Notes: generated by a model not told the origin, from the sequence alone. 64,000 bases of DNA from Jannaschia formosa (GCF_003340555.1 NZ_QPLJ01000019.1:1-64000); one strand, 5' to 3'; shown: positions 26,997 through 36,958, counted from the first letter of the stretch. A program made the numbers and translations.

Positions 26997-27887
26997 TCAC
27001 TCGACCTGCATCAGATAGGCCGCGATGGCCTCCCGGTCCTCCGCCGGCAGGCGGCTCAGATTCAGCACCACCCGCGCCATGTGCCCGCCCGCGCTGTCGA
27101 ACTCGGGCGTGAACCCGTCGTTGAGATAGTTGGCGATCTCGTCCGCGCTCCAGCCCAGCTGGTCGCGGGTGATGCCGGGGATGTTGCCGCTGCCGGACGG
27201 GTTCGGCGCGCCTTCCAGCCAGGCGCCCCTGTCGATCCCGCCCAGCGCGTCGCGCGGGCTGTGACATTCGCCGCAATGGGCCAGCGCCTCGGCCAGGTAT
27301 TGCCCCCGCGCTGCCGCCGGGTCCCCCCCAGGCGTCTCGCTGAACCAGCTCTCGGGCAGCGCGGCCAGCTTCCAGACCCCGACCCCGCGCCGGATCGAGA
27401 ACGGGAAGCGCAGGTCGTGGGGCAGGCTCTCGGCCTCGGAGGCGGGCAGGCCCTGCCAGAACGCCCAGAGATCGGCCACGTCCTGCGGCGTGGCAAGGCG
27501 ATAGGCTCCGTAGGGGAAGGCCGGGTAGTAATGCGTGCCCTCCGGCGAGACCCCGGCCTGCACCGCGTCGGCGAACTGCGCCAGCGTCCAGCCGCCGATT
27601 CCGGCCTCCGGATGCATCGAGACGTTCGGGGCGCGGAACGTCCCGAACTCGGTCGCGAAGGTCTGCCCCCCCGACAGGACGGGCGTCTCGCTCCACTCCG
27701 CGCCCTCCGCCGTATGGCAGGAGGCGCAGCCGGCGGCGTGGAAGACCAGCCGCCCGGCCTCGGCATCGCCGGGCGCGGCGGCGATGGCGGCCTGCGCCTC
27801 GGCGCCGAGACCCCGCGCCCCCGTCAGCCAGAAGCCGGCGGCGGCGCCGATCACCAGCACCGCGCCGATCAGTGGCACCGCCCGCAC
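26997..27887 (-). CDS. Di-haem cytochrome c
   Basis: A 296-residue periplasmic or membrane-anchored cytochrome with an N-terminal hydrophobic segment (5-24) and two haem c sites, CASCH (54-58) and CGECH (205-209), each in a class I cytochrome domain; likely axial Met ligands are in NVSMHPEAG and GGHMARV. The layout resembles cytochrome subunits that accept electrons from membrane-associated dehydrogenases, but no dehydrogenase gene is adjacent. It begins 8 bases after the cytochrome c' gene ends, so the two are almost certainly cotranscribed and perhaps exchange electrons. Confidence 0.92.
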   Translation of the reverse strand: MRAVPLIGAVLVIGAAAGFWLTGARGLGAEAQAAIAAAPGDAEAGRLVFHAAGCASCHTAEGAEWSETPVLSGGQTFATEFGTFRAPNVSMHPEAGIGGWTLAQFADAVQAGVSPEGTHYYPAFPYGAYRLATPQDVADLWAFWQGLPASEAESLPHDLRFPFSIRRGVGVWKLAALPESWFSETPGGDPAAARGQYLAEALAHCGECHSPRDALGGIDRGAWLEGAPNPSGSGNIPGITRDQLGWSADEIANYLNDGFTPEFDSAGGHMARVVLNLSRLPAEDREAIAAYLMQVE

Positions 27888-27895
27888 GGGGGCGC

Positions 27896-28351
27896 TCAGT
27901 TCGACTGGCGGAAGTCGTCGTGGCAGGCGCCGCAGCTCTGGCCCAGGGTGCCGATGGCGGGTTGCAGCGCCTCCAGCCCGTTCGGCGCGGCGGCCTCGAC
28001 CGCATCCACGGCCGCGTTGAACGCCTCCCAGTCGTCCAGGAAGCCCTCCCAGTCCGACCAGATGGCGGGCAGGGCGCGCGTCCCCTGGACCTCCTCGGTG
28101 GAGGTTCCCTCGGGCCAGAGCAGGTCGACCGACAGCATGGAGACCGCCCGCAGGTCCTGCGCCGCCTGAGAGGCCAGTTCGGCGTCATACTCCATGTTGC
28201 CACGGGCCATGCCGCCCAGAATCGAGATCGCGTGCGACTGGATCTGCATCTGGCCCTGGCGCGCCTTGACCGCGGCGGGGACGTCCCCCTGGGCGAGCGC
28301 GACGGTGCTGCCCACGACGATGGCGGCGGCGGCGAGAGGGAGAAGTTTCAT
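27896..28351 (-). CDS. Cytochrome c' (cytochrome c-556 type)
   Basis: A 151-residue periplasmic four-helix-bundle cytochrome. A signal peptide (1-21, ending VALAQ) is followed by the typical RQGQMQIQ start of helix A and the single haem site CGACH at 140-144, close to the C-terminus as in all cytochromes c'. Methionine near residue 35 (RQGQM) could be an axial ligand as in low-spin c-556; true high-spin c' proteins lack it and bind NO. It is the first gene of a two-gene cytochrome operon. Confidence 0.94.
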   Translation of the reverse strand: MKLLPLAAAAIVVGSTVALAQGDVPAAVKARQGQMQIQSHAISILGGMARGNMEYDAELASQAAQDLRAVSMLSVDLLWPEGTSTEEVQGTRALPAIWSDWEGFLDDWEAFNAAVDAVEAAAPNGLEALQPAIGTLGQSCGACHDDFRQSN

Positions 28352-28402
28352 GGCGAGGCTCCGGTTGTGGCGTTCCGGATGATGCGACGATCCGACGCCA
28401 CG

Positions 28403-29038
28403 TCAAATCACGTTTCGCCCCGCCTTTCGTGCCTCGCGCCACGCCGCCCAGTCCTCGGGCGTGTCGAGATCGATCAGCGCCGCCCGCCCGGGCAGCGCGA
28501 CGGTCTCGGCGCCGTGCCGCGCGAGCACCGGCTTCGCGCCCCCGTCGCCCTCCAGCGCTGCCAGTTCGCCGAACAGGGCGCGGTCGAAGACCACCGGCTG
28601 GCCCGGCACGCCCTCGGCGGACGCGGCGCGCAGGATCGTCGCGCGCCCGCGCGTCCAGGCCGCGGCCAGGGTCTCCAGCTCCGCCGCGCCGATCTCGGGC
28701 ATGTCGGCCAGATGCACCAGCAGCGCGTCCGAGCGGCAGCCCGCGACCCCGGCCCGGATCGAGGCCGCCATCGCACGCTCCGCCACCTCGACCGGCCGGG
28801 CCGGCAGATCGCCCAGCCAGGCCCGCCGGACGCGGTCGCCCGCGGGCAGGGCGACGATCACCTCGTCCGACACCGCACAGGCCGCGCGCACCGCCCGCAG
28901 GATCAGCGGCGTCCCGTCTACCTCCTCCAGCAGCTTGTCGCCGCCGCGCATCCGCGACGACGCCCCCGCCGCCAGCACCAGGACCGCAGGCCGCGCCCGC
29001 TCCTCCCCGTCCGTCAAGATCACCGCGCCCCCGCCCAA
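28403..29038 (-). CDS. MocA/MobA-like nucleotidyltransferase
   Basis: A 211-residue MobA-like NTP transferase. The nucleotide-binding motif LAAGASSRMRGGDKLLEEVDG (near 22-42), the metal-site Asp in LVHLADMPEIG, and GQPVVFDRALF match the MocA group, which cytidylates molybdopterin (CTP:molybdopterin cytidylyltransferase) for xanthine-dehydrogenase-type enzymes. Whether the cofactor here is CMP- or GMP-bearing cannot be read. The start is uncertain: the family block begins near residue 17, so a later start is possible. No molybdoenzyme genes are nearby. The gene ends 51 bases before cytochrome c'. Confidence 0.82.
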   Translation of the reverse strand: MGGGAVILTDGEERARPAVLVLAAGASSRMRGGDKLLEEVDGTPLILRAVRAACAVSDEVIVALPAGDRVRRAWLGDLPARPVEVAERAMAASIRAGVAGCRSDALLVHLADMPEIGAAELETLAAAWTRGRATILRAASAEGVPGQPVVFDRALFGELAALEGDGGAKPVLARHGAETVALPGRAALIDLDTPEDWAAWREARKAGRNVI

Positions 29039-29144
29039 CTCACGGGGGCAGGCCTACCCGGGTCCCGACCGCCCCGCCAGCGCCGCGCGCGCTGCGTTCC
29101 GGGGCTCCGCCCGTTCCCCAAGATTTCGGAACGAAAGCTCCGGA

Positions 29145-29182
29145 GGGCGAAAAGGTCCACTGGACCTTTTCCAAGGTGCCCG
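29145..29182. repeat. AAAAGGTCCA palindrome repeat, unit 1
   Basis: A 38-base unit with a perfect inverted repeat AAAAGGTCCA-C-TGGACCTTTT inside GGGCG...CCAAGGTGCCCG. It recurs identically at 29201-29238. The T-run after the stem resembles an intrinsic terminator, and the pair lies between the nucleotidyltransferase start and the dehydrogenase end. Confidence 0.85.
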
Positions 29183-29200
29183 GGGGCTCCGCCCGTTCGC

Positions 29201-29238
29201 GGGCGAAAAGGTCCACTGGACCTTTTCCAAGGTGCCCG
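29201..29238. repeat. AAAAGGTCCA palindrome repeat, unit 2
   Basis: Identical over 38 bases to the unit at 29145, spaced 56 bases start to start. The 18-base spacer GGGGCTCCGCCCGTTCGC is partly repeated again before unit 1. It ends one base before the stop codon of the dehydrogenase gene on the minus strand, so it would be in the 3' end of that message and may terminate it. Confidence 0.85.
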
Positions 29239-29239
29239 C

Positions 29240-31684
29240 TCACCCCCTCTGGCGCGCCCCGTTGGCGTCGAAAAGGGGCGCGTGCTGCAGCCGGGCCGGC
29301 AGATGCTCGCCCAGCAGCTCGATCGTCCAGGGGCCCTCGGCATCGGCCACCGCGCGGTCGACATAGCCCAGCGCCATCGACACGCCCGAATGATGCGCGA
29401 ACCCGCCCGAGGTGACGTGGCCCACGCGCTCGCCGGCCAGCCAGATCGGCTCGTCATGCATGACGTCGGCGTCGGTGGCCTCGACGATGAAGCTGCGCAG
29501 GCGCTTGGCGCCGCCCTCGTCCCGCTCGGCCAGCGCGGCTTCCTTGCCGACGAACTCCGCCTCCTTGGACCAGGCGACGAAGCGGTCGAGCCCGGCCTCG
29601 ACCGGCCCGTAGAGCGGCCGGTATTCCGAGCCCCAGCCGCCGTAATTCTTCTCCAGCCGCATCGCGTTCAGGGCGCGCAGGCCGAAGGGCTTCAGCCCCA
29701 GCGGCGCCCCGGCCGAAAGCAGAAGGTCGAAGACCGCCCGCTGGTATTCCGGCCGCATCCAGATCTCGTAGCCCAGGTCGCCGGTGAAGCTGACCCGCCC
29801 GACGATGGCCGGGGCCATCCCGACATCCATCCGCCGCACGGACATGAAGCGCATCGCCTCGTTCGACAGGTCCTGACCCGTCACCGCCTCCATCAATTCT
29901 CGCGACTTCGGCCCCGCGACCGACAGGCCGACCAGCCCCAGCCCCACGACCTCCAGCGAGACCGAGCCGTCGGCGGGCAGGAACCGCTCGAACCAGCGCG
30001 CATAGAACACCTCCGCCATGCCGGAGCCCACCAGCAGGAACTCCTCTCCGCCGAGGCCGGGCAGGCAGGAGACGGTCAGGTCCCCCTGCAGCTTGCCGTC
30101 CTCCTTCAGCATCGGCGCCAGCGTCATCCGCCCCGGCGCGGGGATCCGGCAGGCAAGCACCCGGTCGAGGAAGGCCCGGGCCCCGGGCCCGCGGACCATG
30201 AACTTCGAGAAGCCGGAGGTCTCCATCAGGCCCACGCCATCGCGGCAGGCCCGGACTTCCTCGGCCACATGCGGGAAATCGGTCGAGCGCCGCCAGGAGA
30301 AGACGTCGCGCGTCCCGTCCGGCGAGAACCAGAGCGGCACCTCCAGCCCCCAGCTGGCCCCCATCTGCGCGCCGAGCGACAGCATCCGGTCGTGGATCGG
30401 CGTGGTCTTGTGGGGGCGGGCGGCGGTCAGCTCCTCGTTGGGGAAGCGGATCGAGAAGCGGCGGGAATAGTTCTCCTGCACCTTCGGGTTCGTGTAGCTC
30501 AGCGTCGCCCAGTCGCCGTAGCGCGCGACGTCCATGGCCCAGACGTCGAAGCCCGGATCGCCCTGGATCATCCAGTTCGACAGGGCGAGCCCCACGCCGC
30601 CCCCCTGGCTGAACCCCGCCATCACCCCGCAGGCCGACCAGAAGCCGGGCAGGCCGCGGACCGGGCCGACCAGCGGATTGCCGTCCGGGGCGAAGGTGAA
30701 GGGGCCGTTGATGATCTGCTTGATCCCGGCCGTCTGGAAGGCCGGGAAGTGCTCGAACCCCACCTCCAGGCTGGGGGCGATTCGGTCGATGTCGGGCTGC
30801 AACAGCTCGTGCCCGAACTCCCACGGGGTCTCGCGCGGGGACCAGGGCACGCCCGCCTTCTCATAGGTGCCCATCAGCATCCCGCCGCGTTCCTGGCGCA
30901 GATACAGCTCCCCGTCGAAATCGACGGCATGGATCACCTCCTTGCCGGTGGAGCGGTTGATCTCGGCCACCTCGGGCATGTCCTCGGTCAGCAGGTACAT
31001 GTGCTCCATGGCCAGCACCGGCAGCTCGATCCCGACCATGCGCCCGACCTCCCGCGCCCAGAGCCCGCCCGCGTTCACCACATGGTCACAGCGCACATCA
31101 CCCTTCGCTGTCCGCACGATCCAGCCGTCGCCGGGCTTCGGGCCCGCCCGCAGGATCGCGTCGACCCTGGTGTGGGTCTCGACGCGCGCGCCCAGCTTCC
31201 GCGCCGACTTCGCATAGGCGTAGGTCACGCCCGAAGGGTCGAGATGGCCGTCGACCTGCGTGCGCACCGCGCCGACGAATTTGGACGGGTCCATCAGCGG
31301 AAAGGCCTCGGCGGCTTCCTTCGGGGTGACGATCTCGGCCTCGATCCCGTTCATCCGCGCGGCCGCGGCGGTGGTCTTGAGCCAGTCGAACCGCTCGGGC
31401 GTCGAAGCCAGCAGCACCCCGCCGGTCATGTGGAAGCCGGTGGCCTGGCCCGACAGCTCCTCGATCTCGCGGTAGAGCTCGATCGTGTATTTCTGCAGCT
31501 TCGCGACATTCGGGTCGCCGTTGATCGTGTGGCATCCGCCCGCCGCGTGCCAGGTCGAGCCGGAGGTCAGCTCCGACCGCTCCAGCAGAAGGACGTCGGT
31601 CCAGCCCCCCTTGGCGAGGTGATAGAGCACCGAGCACCCCACCACGCCGCCCCCGATCACCACGACCCGCGCCGTATCCTGCAT
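29240..31684 (-). CDS. Dimethylglycine/sarcosine dehydrogenase-like FAD protein with GcvT domain
   Basis: An 814-residue two-part enzyme. The N-terminal DAO-fold FAD domain starts with VVVIGGGVVGCSVLYHLA and has the family motif SGSTWHAAGGCH, where the His can bind FAD covalently. The C-terminal half is an aminomethyltransferase (GcvT) domain that passes the one-carbon unit to tetrahydrofolate (GRVSFTGDLGYEIWM, LRALNAMRLEKNYGGWGSEY). This is the layout and length of dimethylglycine and sarcosine dehydrogenases, which demethylate glycine-betaine breakdown products. The exact substrate is unproved. The ATG at 31684 is set by the FAD motif; a far longer in-frame extension upstream is non-coding. 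Confidence 0.93.
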   Translation of the reverse strand: MQDTARVVVIGGGVVGCSVLYHLAKGGWTDVLLLERSELTSGSTWHAAGGCHTINGDPNVAKLQKYTIELYREIEELSGQATGFHMTGGVLLASTPERFDWLKTTAAAARMNGIEAEIVTPKEAAEAFPLMDPSKFVGAVRTQVDGHLDPSGVTYAYAKSARKLGARVETHTRVDAILRAGPKPGDGWIVRTAKGDVRCDHVVNAGGLWAREVGRMVGIELPVLAMEHMYLLTEDMPEVAEINRSTGKEVIHAVDFDGELYLRQERGGMLMGTYEKAGVPWSPRETPWEFGHELLQPDIDRIAPSLEVGFEHFPAFQTAGIKQIINGPFTFAPDGNPLVGPVRGLPGFWSACGVMAGFSQGGGVGLALSNWMIQGDPGFDVWAMDVARYGDWATLSYTNPKVQENYSRRFSIRFPNEELTAARPHKTTPIHDRMLSLGAQMGASWGLEVPLWFSPDGTRDVFSWRRSTDFPHVAEEVRACRDGVGLMETSGFSKFMVRGPGARAFLDRVLACRIPAPGRMTLAPMLKEDGKLQGDLTVSCLPGLGGEEFLLVGSGMAEVFYARWFERFLPADGSVSLEVVGLGLVGLSVAGPKSRELMEAVTGQDLSNEAMRFMSVRRMDVGMAPAIVGRVSFTGDLGYEIWMRPEYQRAVFDLLLSAGAPLGLKPFGLRALNAMRLEKNYGGWGSEYRPLYGPVEAGLDRFVAWSKEAEFVGKEAALAERDEGGAKRLRSFIVEATDADVMHDEPIWLAGERVGHVTSGGFAHHSGVSMALGYVDRAVADAEGPWTIELLGEHLPARLQHAPLFDANGARQRG

Positions 31685-31790
31685 GTCCCGTGCTCCCTGC
31701 CGTCCTTGGGAAACGCTACGCGGCGAGTCCGGGCGGACCCGTCGTCTTGCGACGGCCCGAGGTCGTTTTCCGTCCCTCTTCCCGCAGCGG

Positions 31791-31818
31791 GCCGGGGGAC
31801 GCCCCCCGGACCCCCGGC
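31791..31818 (+). repeat. Dispersed GC-hairpin repeat, diverged copy
   Basis: GCCGGGGGACGCCCCCCGGACCCCCGG resembles copy 1 at 16390: a G-run/C-run hairpin followed by GGACCCCCGG. The TATTT end is missing here but appears in the separate hairpin at 31923-31947 (minus strand CGGGGATATTT). Confidence 0.55.
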
Positions 31819-31922
31819 TTCGGCGGCAGCCCGTCCACGATGGCCGCCGGGCCGGCGGGAAGGGTCGGGAGCCTTGGCGGAGATGTCCGCGCAAGGACGA
31901 AGAGCTGCGCCCCTTATTCTCC

Positions 31923-31947
31923 CCTCCGGAAATATCCCCGCCGGAGG
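31923..31947 (-). terminator. Hairpin downstream of the PLP decarboxylase gene
   Basis: On the minus strand CCTCCGG-CGGGGATATTT-CCGGAGG forms a perfect 7-pair stem about 80 bases after the decarboxylase stop codon. It belongs to the same style of 3'-end element as the GC-hairpin repeats and may end the three-gene operon transcript. Confidence 0.5.
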
Positions 31948-32028
31948 CGCACCGTCCTGCCAGGCGACCCCGCCTGCCATCGCGTCTGCGTCCCAAGGCG
32001 CGTCGGGAAGGCGACGCCTGCGGCCCGC

Positions 32029-33414
32029 CTAGGGTCGCGACGCCCGCAGGACGTCCCGCACCACCATCACATCCGCCTCGGTGCAGTCCCAGGTTCCGCA
32101 GGTGAAGCGGATGACGAAGCGGCCCGCGTGGCGGGTCTGGGTGAGGTAGACCCGCCCCTCCGCGTTGATGCGTGTCAGCAGCGCCTCGGTCGCCGCGTCC
32201 CCCTCCGCCAGCGCGAAGGAGAAGAGCGACAGGCGCGGCTCGGTCACGATCTCGATCCCGGGCTCCGCCCGGAGCGCCTCGCAGAGCCGCGCGGTCCAGG
32301 CGACGTGGTCGCGCAGCCGCGCCCGCACCCCCTCCAGCCCGTAGGCCCGCAGCACGAACCAGAGCTTCAGCGCCCGCATCCGGCGGCCCAGCGGCACGGT
32401 CCATTCGTTGAAATCCGTCACAGCGCTCTCGCCAGGCGTCTGCAGATAGTCCGGGCGCAGCCCCAGCGTCCGGACCTGGTCGGTCGGGTCGCGCAGAAGC
32501 TGCACCGCGCAGTCGAACTGCGCGCCCATCCACTTGTGCGGGTTGAAGACGAGGGAGTCGCACTCCTCGGCCCCCGCCATCAACGGCCGGAACTCCGGGC
32601 AGACAAGCGCGGACCCCGCCCAGGCCGCGTCGACATGGGTCGGCAACCCGTGGGCGCGGGCGACGGGAAGGCAGGCGGCGATATCGTCGAAGGCGCCGAC
32701 CGCCGTGCCGCCCGCGCAGAAGACCACGCCGCAGGGGGTGTAGCCGGCGGCGAGGTCCGCCTCGATGGCCGCCTCCAGCGCAGCGGGGTCCATCGACAGG
32801 TCGTCCCGGGTCGGCACCTTCACCAGGTTCGCCTGCCCGATCCCCGAAAGCCGCGCCGCCTTGTCGACCGAGCTGTGGGTCTGCGCGCTGGCATAGAGCC
32901 GCAGCCGCGGCGCCCCCGACAGCCCCTCGGTCAGCCCCTCGAAGCCCAGCGCCTTCTCGCGCATCGTCAGCACCGCGCAGAGCGTCGCGACCGTCGCCGA
33001 ATCGTGGATCGTCCCGGTCCAGCCCTCGGGCATGCCCGTCGCCCGCACCAGCCAGCCGATCATCGCCTGCTCCAGCTCGGTGGCCGCCGGAGAGGTCTGC
33101 CACAGCATCCCCTGCGCCCCGATCCCCGCGATCAGCTGCTCCGCCAGGATCGAGGCAGGCGCGGCGTTGGCGGGGAAATAGGCGAAGAAGCGGGGATGCT
33201 GCCAATGGGTCAGCGCGCCGGGGATCAGCCGCTCGAAATCGGCGAAGATCTCCTCGGGCGGCTCGGCCGCCTCGGGCGCGGCGCGGGGCAGGGCGGAGAG
33301 CAGTTCGCCCGGCCTCACCTGCGCGCGCACCGGCCGGTCGCGCAGCCCGGCATGGTAGTCGCGGATCCAGGCGGCGGCGCGGGCCGACCAGGCGGGCAGG
33401 TCGTCGTGCCTCAC
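32029..33414 (-). CDS. PLP-dependent decarboxylase, aromatic-amino-acid decarboxylase family
   Basis: A 461-residue group II decarboxylase. The pyridoxal lysine is Lys294 in FNPHKWMGAQFDC; other marks are HPRFFAYFPANAAPASILAE, the HVDAAWAGSALVCPEFR block with the PLP Asp, and a C-terminal RFVIRFTCGTWDCTEADV. This resembles aromatic L-amino-acid (tyrosine/tryptophan/DOPA) decarboxylases; the real substrate is not known. The start is GTG at 33414, whose GTGA overlaps the TGA of the preceding gene; upstream in-frame sequence belongs to that gene in another frame. Third gene of a tightly coupled operon. Confidence 0.92.
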   Translation of the reverse strand: MRHDDLPAWSARAAAWIRDYHAGLRDRPVRAQVRPGELLSALPRAAPEAAEPPEEIFADFERLIPGALTHWQHPRFFAYFPANAAPASILAEQLIAGIGAQGMLWQTSPAATELEQAMIGWLVRATGMPEGWTGTIHDSATVATLCAVLTMREKALGFEGLTEGLSGAPRLRLYASAQTHSSVDKAARLSGIGQANLVKVPTRDDLSMDPAALEAAIEADLAAGYTPCGVVFCAGGTAVGAFDDIAACLPVARAHGLPTHVDAAWAGSALVCPEFRPLMAGAEECDSLVFNPHKWMGAQFDCAVQLLRDPTDQVRTLGLRPDYLQTPGESAVTDFNEWTVPLGRRMRALKLWFVLRAYGLEGVRARLRDHVAWTARLCEALRAEPGIEIVTEPRLSLFSFALAEGDAATEALLTRINAEGRVYLTQTRHAGRFVIRFTCGTWDCTEADVMVVRDVLRASRP

Positions 33415-34193
33415 GCGGCGCCCTTCGCGACCAGCGCGTCGATCTCGGCGCCCGGGCCGCCGAGGCCGGTGAAGTCCCCGGCCAGCGCCGCGCCTCCGGC
33501 CTCTAGGATCAGCCGCTGCGTCGCCCGCGCCAGCGCCGAGCCGAGCGAGACCCGCGCGACCCCGATCGCCCCGAACTCGCCCAGCGACAGCCGGGCCAGC
33601 GGCCCGACGCAGAGCGCGTTGACCGGCGCCGCGGCCGCCTCGACGATCCGCCGCAAGGCCTCCGGCTCGCCCGGGACGGGGCAGTAGAGGACATGCGCCC
33701 CCACCGCCTCGAAGGCCTGCAATCGCCGGATCGCCTCGTCCAGGTCGTAGAGCCCGTGCATCACCCCGTCGGCGCGGGCGCAGAAGACGAAACCCGCGGG
33801 GGCGGCCTCGACCGCCGCGCGCATCCGGTCCACGGCGAGGTCGAAGCCGTAAGCCTCGCGCGCGGCCGACACGTCCTCGATGCAGCACCCGGCGAGCCCC
33901 GCCTCGGCGGCCTGCCGCACCGTCTCGGCGCAGTCCTCGGGCGAGGCGCCGTAGCCGTCCTCCAGGTCCGCCGAGACCGGCACGCCGACGGCCTCGACCA
34001 GCTCGCGCCCATGGGCGATGGCCTCAGCCCGCCCGATCTCCGTGTCGGCCTTGCCCCGCGTGAAGGCATAGCCCGCCGAGGACGTCGCCACCGCCTGCGC
34101 CCCCATCGCGGCCAGCATCCGGGCCGACCCCACGTCCCAGGCATTGGCCAGCACGAAGGGCGCGCCCTTGCGGTGCATCTCCAGGAAGGTCAT
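33411..34193 (-). CDS. Isocitrate lyase / PEP mutase superfamily enzyme
   Basis: A 260-residue TIM-barrel protein of the ICL/PEPM superfamily, with LANAWDVGSARMLAAMGAQAVATSSAG, VSADLEDGYG (Mg-binding acid, 76-80) and CCIEDV (103-108). It lacks the EDKxxxxxNS signature of true phosphoenolpyruvate mutases and the KKCGH catalytic loop of isocitrate lyase, so it probably cleaves a C-C bond of a small 2-oxo or 2-hydroxy acid, or is an oxaloacetate-decarboxylase type; this is uncertain. Its ATG at 34193 overlaps the aminotransferase stop (ATGA) and its stop overlaps the decarboxylase start (GTGA). Confidence 0.85.
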   Translation of the reverse strand: MTFLEMHRKGAPFVLANAWDVGSARMLAAMGAQAVATSSAGYAFTRGKADTEIGRAEAIAHGRELVEAVGVPVSADLEDGYGASPEDCAETVRQAAEAGLAGCCIEDVSAAREAYGFDLAVDRMRAAVEAAPAGFVFCARADGVMHGLYDLDEAIRRLQAFEAVGAHVLYCPVPGEPEALRRIVEAAAAPVNALCVGPLARLSLGEFGAIGVARVSLGSALARATQRLILEAGGAALAGDFTGLGGPGAEIDALVAKGAA

Positions 34194-35359
34194 GCCGCTC
34201 TTTCCTCCACCATCGCCGCGATCTCCCGGATCGCCGCCGTCAGGTCCGCCTCGGGCCGCGTCAGCGCGATCCGCAAATGCCCTTCCGCCGCGCGCCCGAA
34301 GCTGTCGCCCGGCATGACCGCGATCCGCCGTTCGTCCAGCAGGCGCTCGGCGAAGGCCGGCGCCGGAAGGCCCGCCGCCCGGATGTCGAGCATCAGATAC
34401 ATCGCCCCGCCCGAGGGCACGGCCCCGACCGGCCCGCCCTCGAGGGCTGCGAGGCAGGCGTCGCGGCGCGCGCGGAACGGGGCGGCGACCTGCGCCTCGA
34501 AATCCTCGCCCAGGCCCAGCGCCGACAGCGCCGCAGCCTGCACGAAGCCCGCGACGCCATAGGTCGTGTGCACGGCCGCCGCGCCCGCCGCCTCGATGGC
34601 ATCCGCGGGTCCGACCAGCCAGCCGATCCGGCTGCCGGTCATGGCATGGGACTTCGACATCGAGCCGATGACGAGGCAGCGGTCCTCCATGCCTGGCAGC
34701 GCGCGGGGCGAAAGATGCTCCCCGGCCCAGAGCTGGGTGTCGTAGACCTCGTCCGAGATCACCCAAATGCCGCCCTCCCGGGCGACCGCGGCCACGCCCT
34801 CCAGCGTCTCGCGCGAATAGACCGCGCCGGTCGGGTTGTTGGGCGTGTTGACGAGGATCGCCGACGCCTCGCCCGCCGCGCGCAGGGCATCGGCCTCGGG
34901 CTGGAACCCGGTTTCGGCCCGCGTCGCGACGGGGACCGGCACGCCGCCCGCCGCGCGGACCGTGCCCGGATAGGTCGCGTAGAAGGGGTCGGGGAAGAGG
35001 ACCCGTCCCCCGTCCCCGGCCGCCGCCATCACCGCGTAGAACAGCGCCGCCTGACCGCCCACCGTCACCAGCACGTTCTCCGGCGCGGTCGCGACGCCGG
35101 TCCGCGCGGCGATCCGGTCGGCGATGGCGGCGCGCAGGGCCGGGATGCCGTAGAGCGCGGCATAGCCGGTGGCGCCGCCCCGGGCGGCCCGGTCCATCGC
35201 CTGAAGGATCGCAGGGTCCGTCCCGATATCGTGGTCGCCGACGGTCAGGTTGACCAGCGCCACGCCCGCTTCCTCCAGCGCGCGCGCCTTGTGGAAGATG
35301 CCCCAGCCGTCGTCGCCGCCCGGCGCGATGCCTCGAATCCTGTCGGAGAGATGTGTCAT
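34190..35359 (-). CDS. Class I/II pyridoxal-phosphate aminotransferase
   Basis: A 389-residue fold-type I aminotransferase. It has NLTVGDHDIGTD near the start, the NTPNNPTGAVYSRE block, ISDEVYDTQLW, and the PLP lysine Lys236 in SMSKSHAMTGSRIGW, followed by the C-terminal RIALTRPEADL with the carboxylate-binding Arg. Homologues act on aspartate, alanine or aromatic substrates; specificity is not readable. First gene of a three-gene operon with the ICL/PEPM-like enzyme and the PLP decarboxylase, all joined by four-base overlaps, which argues for one pathway. Confidence 0.92.
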   Translation of the reverse strand: MTHLSDRIRGIAPGGDDGWGIFHKARALEEAGVALVNLTVGDHDIGTDPAILQAMDRAARGGATGYAALYGIPALRAAIADRIAARTGVATAPENVLVTVGGQAALFYAVMAAAGDGGRVLFPDPFYATYPGTVRAAGGVPVPVATRAETGFQPEADALRAAGEASAILVNTPNNPTGAVYSRETLEGVAAVAREGGIWVISDEVYDTQLWAGEHLSPRALPGMEDRCLVIGSMSKSHAMTGSRIGWLVGPADAIEAAGAAAVHTTYGVAGFVQAAALSALGLGEDFEAQVAAPFRARRDACLAALEGGPVGAVPSGGAMYLMLDIRAAGLPAPAFAERLLDERRIAVMPGDSFGRAAEGHLRIALTRPEADLTAAIREIAAMVEERAA

Positions 35360-35554
35360 GGCGCGCACCGGACACCTGCCGCGCGCCGCTGTCAAACGGT
35401 TGCCCCGTGGCGGGGCGCGTGCTAGCCCCGCCGCCATGACCCGCGCGATCTGCATCCGCTGCATCCCTCGCGCCCGCTGACCAACGGATCGGCGGGCCTT
35501 CGGTGGTCTGCCCTGCGCCCGGCCACCCTCCCGCCAGAACAGGAGAGAGCCGCC

Positions 35555-36958
<1,404 letters not shown>

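Larger units (their letters stand above)
31685..32028. other. Gene-free interval with GC hairpins upstream of the FAD dehydrogenase
   Basis: About 344 bases without a gene. It contains a member of the GC-hairpin repeat family (31791-31818) and a second stem, CCTCCGG with CCGGAGG at 31923-31947, whose minus-strand loop holds CGGGGATATTT, the same kind of ending. No promoter was identified with confidence. Confidence 0.5.

Noticed and set aside
26818-27018. Small plus-strand gene starting with a signal-like sequence
   Set aside because: Hydrophobic character is lost after a few codons, it turns Arg-rich, and it runs into the cytochrome gene on the other strand.
29145-29238. CRISPR-like array
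   Set aside because: Only two units, palindromic and with an 18-base spacer partly repeated elsewhere; no cas genes.
27872-32032. Plus-strand open frame of 1386 codons
   Set aside because: It is antisense to several genes with clear motifs, has Arg/Gly/His-rich chance composition and no domain. Very high GC leaves long open frames on the opposite strand.
31685-33205. N-terminal extension of the FAD dehydrogenase by some 500 codons
   Set aside because: The family starts at the FAD motif after ATG 31684; the upstream part overlaps the PLP decarboxylase in another frame.
33411-34193. Phosphonate pathway PEP mutase (pepM)
   Set aside because: The EDKxxxxxNS signature is missing; the corresponding stretch reads IEDVSAAREAY.
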